Both the position numbers and the translations under genes were made by a program. 8,530 nt of DNA from Sneathiella sp. (GTDB lineage Bacteria > Pseudomonadota > Alphaproteobacteria > Sneathiellales > Sneathiellaceae), in NCBI GenBank assembly GCA_002732675.1, contig NVRR01000128.1, forward strand, positions 1 through 8,530. Reading direction: 5' to 3'. Every line of letters begins with the position of its first letter. Positions within the stretch are counted from its first letter, which is position 1. The notes under the pieces are model-generated. The model was not told where the DNA came from. It searched no databases and was given only the letters and a program-made list of their open reading frames with translations. Below are positions 5,724-8,530 of this stretch, in pieces.

Positions 5724-6845
5724 ATGTCAATATACCCAGCAGGACAGACCCGACGTAGGAGTAGGGGGCGAGGCTCTCAATCGCAAACGGGGAAAGTCCC
5801 AAGGCCGGCAAATAATAATACATCTAGACGGCCTTTAAAGGCACCGGCCAATAATAATGCGCTTCAGGTGCCCAACAAAAGCTTAAAAGCTTCAAGGAAG
5901 CTTACTCGTCTAGCATCTAGGAGGCTTTTGAAATTCGTTCCGTATGTCGGAACGTTACTTACTCTTTATGAACTCTATGAGTTGTATGAAGAGTATTATA
6001 AATCGTCGCAAGAAGGTGGATGGATACTGCACGGTGAGGGGAACCATGTGGTTCCTGCCGAGGGTGTTTATGGACCAGATTTTTCTTGGCGTGGTGCAGG
6101 TGATGCTGGCACAGGCTATCCAAGAAATGCTGATTTTAATCATTTGACTAGGACAAATTTTAATTATTGGCCACCTGCGGATGATCCAATTCATACATAT
6201 TTGACACGGTTACGTCCGGTTAATGGATCGAATTGGAAAAGGGCTATTCGGTCGTGGTATCGCGACCATTATGAGCCGGGTTATCCCGGCAATGTTAGAT
6301 CATTGCCTATGCCAGCAACTAGACCGTTACCCAATTTGGATCCTTGGGAACTTCCAATTGGAAAACCGGTTTATGTAACTCCATTGCCTTACAAGGCATT
6401 ACCATATAGGCCGGAATTTCTTCCACATAGAGCACCCTCAGAAAGGTCAGATCGGGGACATAATCGAGAACCGCGATTAGCCACACGGTTTCATCCGAGG
6501 AAACCGGGTAGAAATGTTAGGGAGAGAAAAGTTAGATCAAATGTTTCATTTGTTCTTCTGCGCATCCGTGATCTCGCTGGCGATGTTACTGAGGCTCTCG
6601 ATATTGTTGATGCAATATATAATTCGTTGCCGGATGATATCCATAATCGTATCCGTCATGCAGATGTTAAGTTGAAGTTAACACTTATATACGAAAATTG
6701 GGATCGTATTGATATCGAGCAAGCAGCAATTAATATCTTGACAAATGAGGTGCAAGATTTGTTAATTGGAAAATCCGTTGGTGCAATAGATCACTCATCC
6801 TTTGGTAGTCGTCCATTGGGGATCACAGCGGGACCTGCAATCTAA
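5724..6845 (+). CDS. Putative microvirus minor structural / DNA pilot protein (VP2-like by position)
   Basis: I do not recognise this 373-residue protein by sequence. The beginning is basic and Asn/Pro-rich (residues 9-60), with PANNN twice, from an in-frame near-repeat (5805-5819 and 5844-5858). Next come a basic helix and a hydrophobic stretch with a Tyr/Leu/Glu tail (66-92, LLKFVPYVGTLLTLYELYEL), a possible membrane-active segment. A long Pro/Tyr/Trp/Arg-rich middle (98-265) looks extended or disordered. The end is a helical domain (270-350, with SFVLLRIRDLAGDVTEALDI and INILTNEVQDLLIG). Pilot proteins also have an N-terminal hydrophobic helix, but are usually Ala/Gln-rich coiled coils, unlike this one. 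Assignment rests on being the fourth gene of a capsid-rep cassette. No clear ribosome-binding site precedes the ATG. It ends 22 bases before attR. Confidence 0.55.
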   Translation: MSIYPAGQTRRRSRGRGSQSQTGKVPRPANNNTSRRPLKAPANNNALQVPNKSLKASRKLTRLASRRLLKFVPYVGTLLTLYELYELYEEYYKSSQEGGWILHGEGNHVVPAEGVYGPDFSWRGAGDAGTGYPRNADFNHLTRTNFNYWPPADDPIHTYLTRLRPVNGSNWKRAIRSWYRDHYEPGYPGNVRSLPMPATRPLPNLDPWELPIGKPVYVTPLPYKALPYRPEFLPHRAPSERSDRGHNREPRLATRFHPRKPGRNVRERKVRSNVSFVLLRIRDLAGDVTEALDIVDAIYNSLPDDIHNRIRHADVKLKLTLIYENWDRIDIEQAAINILTNEVQDLLIGKSVGAIDHSSFGSRPLGITAGPAI

Positions 6846-6999
6846 GGTTTAAAGGAAAATAACCATAGATTCGCATAATATATATTATGGAAAATATTAT
6901 ATTAAATAGACCGCGCTTTAGACCATTTGGCGCTTGAAACCAACCAATATCATTAAGGTCATCTTCCTCGGCAATCCTGAACGTGATGTTCGCGGACAT
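6823..6999 (-). pseudogene. Short ORF after the metallo-hydrolase, GNAT-like start, running into attR
   Basis: On the minus strand an ATG at 6999-6997 follows the hydrolase TAG (7002-7000) without a gap, as in a translationally coupled operon. The frame reads MSANITFRIAEEDDLNDIG, then residues with no recognisable family pattern. It is translated straight through the dif-like site (FSIIYIM) and ends in phage DNA after 58 residues. ITFRIAEEDDLNDI resembles the first strand and helix of GNAT acetyltransferases, a weak clue. With the prophage removed, the frame would continue MRKIL and stop, giving about 46 residues, so the prophage did not simply split a long gene. It may be an older gene remnant ending at dif, or a tiny real gene. 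Confidence 0.35.
6868..6895 (+). other. attR: dif-like XerC/XerD site at right prophage junction
   Basis: The site reads as a XerC arm GATTCGCATAA (6868-6878), centre TATATA (6879-6884) and XerD arm TTATGGAAAAT (6885-6895). Both arms match 9 of 11 bases of the E. coli dif arms, so this junction is the more complete dif of the two and may still serve the chromosome. The 18-base core is identical to that of attL and in the same orientation. By the Xer model its left arm came from the phage and its right arm is host DNA. Confidence 0.82.
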
Positions 7000-7758
7000 C
7001 TAGACCTCGATTTTCATGCCGTCATAGGCAGGTTCGACGCCTTTTGGTAGATCTCTGATCAGTGTCTGATAATCCAGATCCACATGCATATTGGTGAGTA
7101 TGGCGCGCCTTGGTTTCAGCCGTTCAATCCATTTAAGGGCGGTTTCCAGATTAACATGGGTCGGATGCGGCGCATAGCGCATGGCGTCGACAATCCAGGT
7201 ATCAACGCCCGCCAAAATCTCAAACCCGCGATCATCAAGGTTAACCAGATCATTTGAATAGCCGATAGACCCCATACGAAAGCCGAGGCTGTTGATACCG
7301 CCATGATCCTGGACGAACGGAATGAAATCGATATTACCAATGGCAAACGGTCCGTCAATAAAGTGTTCGTTTAATATGGCAGGGTAAGAATTCCCCTCAA
7401 GCTGTTTAAAACAATAGTCAAAGCGGCGCATTAAGACCGACAAGGTTTGATTATCACTCCAGACATCAATGCGTTTGCGGTGGCGAATGGCCAGCACCCG
7501 CAGTTCATCAATACCGTGGCATTGATCCGCATGTTCATGGGTCCAGACGACCCCGTCGAGGTCATCAATGTCGGCGTCGAGAAGTTGCTGGCGGATGTCC
7601 GGCGACGTATCGATGAGCACCTGTGTGCCTTCGTTTTTCACGAAAATCGAACAGCGCCGGCGGTTGTTTTTGGGCTCATCCGGATCGCAAGCTCCCCAAT
7701 CATTGCCGATACGCGGCACGCCACCGGAGGTCCCGCACCCAAGTATTGTGACTTCCAT
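7000..7758 (-). CDS. MBL-fold metallo-hydrolase, PhnP-like
   Basis: This 252-residue protein has the metallo-beta-lactamase fold typical of the PhnP-like phosphodiesterase group; the real substrate of this chromosomal type is not known to me. The N-terminus MEVTILGCGTSGGVPRIG (1-18) is the family's opening strand and loop. CDPDEPKNNRRRCSIFV (24-40) contains the RRR-C-S segment. The metal-binding motif is THEHADQCHG (73-82), with Gln79 where many MBL enzymes have His, a change normal in this subfamily. Further landmarks are HGGINSLGFR (152-161), GYSND (166-170) and NMHVDLDY (223-230). The ATG shares one base with the tatD stop (TAATG), so the two genes are co-transcribed and probably translationally coupled. 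This pairing, tatD then MBL-fold gene, is common in alphaproteobacteria. Its transcript points toward the prophage. Confidence 0.88.
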   Translation of the reverse strand: MEVTILGCGTSGGVPRIGNDWGACDPDEPKNNRRRCSIFVKNEGTQVLIDTSPDIRQQLLDADIDDLDGVVWTHEHADQCHGIDELRVLAIRHRKRIDVWSDNQTLSVLMRRFDYCFKQLEGNSYPAILNEHFIDGPFAIGNIDFIPFVQDHGGINSLGFRMGSIGYSNDLVNLDDRGFEILAGVDTWIVDAMRYAPHPTHVNLETALKWIERLKPRRAILTNMHVDLDYQTLIRDLPKGVEPAYDGMKIEV

Positions 7759-8530
7759 TAAAGTACTCGTTCTATCTTGTTGAAAAGATTAAAAAAATTG
7801 TCTGTCGTTGTCAGTGCAAGGTCGTCAAAATTGATACCCTTGATCTCGGCAACTCGCTCGGCCGTATGTTTAACGAACGACGGCTCGTTATCTTTACCGC
7901 GCTTAGGTACGGGCGCGAGATACGGGCTGTCTGTTTCCACCAGCAACCTGTCCATCGGCAGCCTGGCGACATGATCCTGTAATTCCTTGGCGGCCTTGAA
8001 AGTCACGATGCCGGATATTGAAATGTAAAATCCAATTTCCATTGATTTTTCAGCAACTTCCCACCCAGAGCTAAAGCAATGTATGACCCCTGTAAACGGC
8101 CCCTTTTTATATTCTTCTTGTAACATGCTGACCGTATCTTCATCGGCATTGCGGGTATGGACGATGAGTGGCAATCCGGTCTCCCGCGCGGCATCAATAT
8201 GGATCTTGAAAGATCGTTTCTGCAAATCCCGCGGTGCATGTTCATAGAAGTAATCAAGGCCGGTTTCGCCAATGGCAACCACTTTCGGGTGCTGGGCGAA
8301 TTCAATCAGTTTCGCAACCGTCACCTCGTCACCCTCGGTTTCCGCTTCATGAGGGTGAACCCCGACCGAGCAATGAATATTGTCATAGCGTTCCGCGATG
8401 GCACGGACATCCGCAAACTCCCGGAGCTTGGTGCCAATGGTCAGCATATGCCCGACACCGGCGTCCGCTGCGCGGGCAACCACATCGTCAAGCTGGCTGT
8501 TCAGCTGGTCAAAATTCAAATGGCAGTGGC
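7758..8530 (-). CDS. tatD: TatD family hydrolase (DNase), 5' end outside window
   Basis: TatD proteins are metal-dependent TIM-barrel nucleases with 3'-5' exonuclease activity. The frame is open to the window edge: codons before the TTG at 8519 read H-C-H-L-N-F-D-Q-L, which matches the usual start of the family (...DSHCHLNFDQL). The true start is therefore a few codons beyond base 8530, and the first two metal-binding histidines are the ones at the edge. Further motifs, in order, are VGVHPHEA, IGETGLDYFY with the metal-bridging Glu, LIVHTRNADEDT, VIHCFSSG and LLVETDSPYLAP with the C-terminal Asp ligand. All ligands expected of an active enzyme are visible. It overlaps the following metallo-hydrolase gene by one base. 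In many alphaproteobacteria metG, holB and tmk lie upstream, outside this window. Confidence 0.93.
   Translation of the reverse strand, partial: HCHLNFDQLNSQLDDVVARAADAGVGHMLTIGTKLREFADVRAIAERYDNIHCSVGVHPHEAETEGDEVTVAKLIEFAQHPKVVAIGETGLDYFYEHAPRDLQKRSFKIHIDAARETGLPLIVHTRNADEDTVSMLQEEYKKGPFTGVIHCFSSGWEVAEKSMEIGFYISISGIVTFKAAKELQDHVARLPMDRLLVETDSPYLAPVPKRGKDNEPSFVKHTAERVAEIKGINFDDLALTTTDNFFNLFNKIERVL

Larger units (their letters stand above)
3094..6895 (+). mobile_element. Integrated microvirus (Microviridae-type ssDNA prophage), about 3.77 kb
   Basis: Four genes on one strand (small basic protein, major capsid protein, rolling-circle initiator, minor/pilot-like protein) are bounded by dif-like sites in direct orientation. 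The distance between identical cores (3098 to 6872) predicts an excised circle of 3,774 bases. No integrase, transposase or resolvase is encoded, which fits integration by host XerC/XerD as known for other dif-using ssDNA phages. The interior looks poorer in G+C than the host flanks. All four reading frames are intact, so the element may still be functional. Its size is at the low end for microviruses (phiX174 is 5,386 bases). The exact edge lies within the 6-base centre of each site. Confidence 0.88.

Noticed and set aside
5879..5903. Three AAGCTT copies within 25 bases
   Set aside because: They encode Lys/Ser/Leu/Ala codons in a basic helix of the pilot-like protein; irregular spacing suggests codon coincidence.
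8517..8519. TTG as the start of tatD
   Set aside because: Upstream codons to the window edge read H-C-H-L, the conserved metal-binding start of TatD; the gene is cut by the edge.

Overview
The window looks like a stretch of alphaproteobacterial chromosome carrying a very small integrated single-stranded DNA phage of the microvirus type (Microviridae). The host genes point to Alphaproteobacteria: an HflX/MazG pair, a RecX protein ending in a KELASLARQGFSYDIA-type segment, a lone DnaB-like RecA-fold protein of the kind common in rhizobia and relatives, and a TatD/metallo-beta-lactamase-fold pair. I cannot name the genus from the sequence alone.

Left host flank (1-3093): the 3' two thirds of hflX (+) converges on mazG (-). 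recX (+) diverges from mazG and converges on a DnaB-like ATPase gene (-). About 210 bases without a gene then lead to a Xer/dif-like site.

Prophage (about 3094-6895): two copies of an 18-base sequence, CGCATAATATATATTATG, lie in direct orientation 3,774 bases apart. Each sits in a 28-base layout matching a chromosome-dimer resolution site (XerC arm, 6-base centre, XerD arm), close to the E. coli dif sequence. Between them are four same-strand genes: a small Arg/Lys-rich protein, the major capsid protein, a rolling-circle replication initiator, and a basic/proline-rich protein in the place of a pilot or minor structural protein. A 156-base non-coding gap between the capsid and rep genes holds at least three hairpins and a perfect 14-base palindrome; it probably ends the capsid transcript and may contain the replication origin. 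No integrase is present, so the element most likely uses the host XerC/XerD recombinases. No repressor or recognisable lysis gene is present; a 67-residue membrane-type ORF overlapping the first gene in another frame is a speculative lysis candidate.

Right host flank (6896-8530): a tatD-like DNase gene (-, truncated at its 5' end by the window edge) overlaps a PhnP-like metallo-hydrolase gene (-) by one base. An ATG directly after the hydrolase stop opens a short reading frame, with a GNAT-like beginning, that runs into the right dif site and then into phage DNA.

The main point of interest is a dif-integrated microvirus of only about 3.8 kb in an alphaproteobacterium, with an atypical fourth structural gene and junctions from which the empty host site and the phage attachment site can be predicted.
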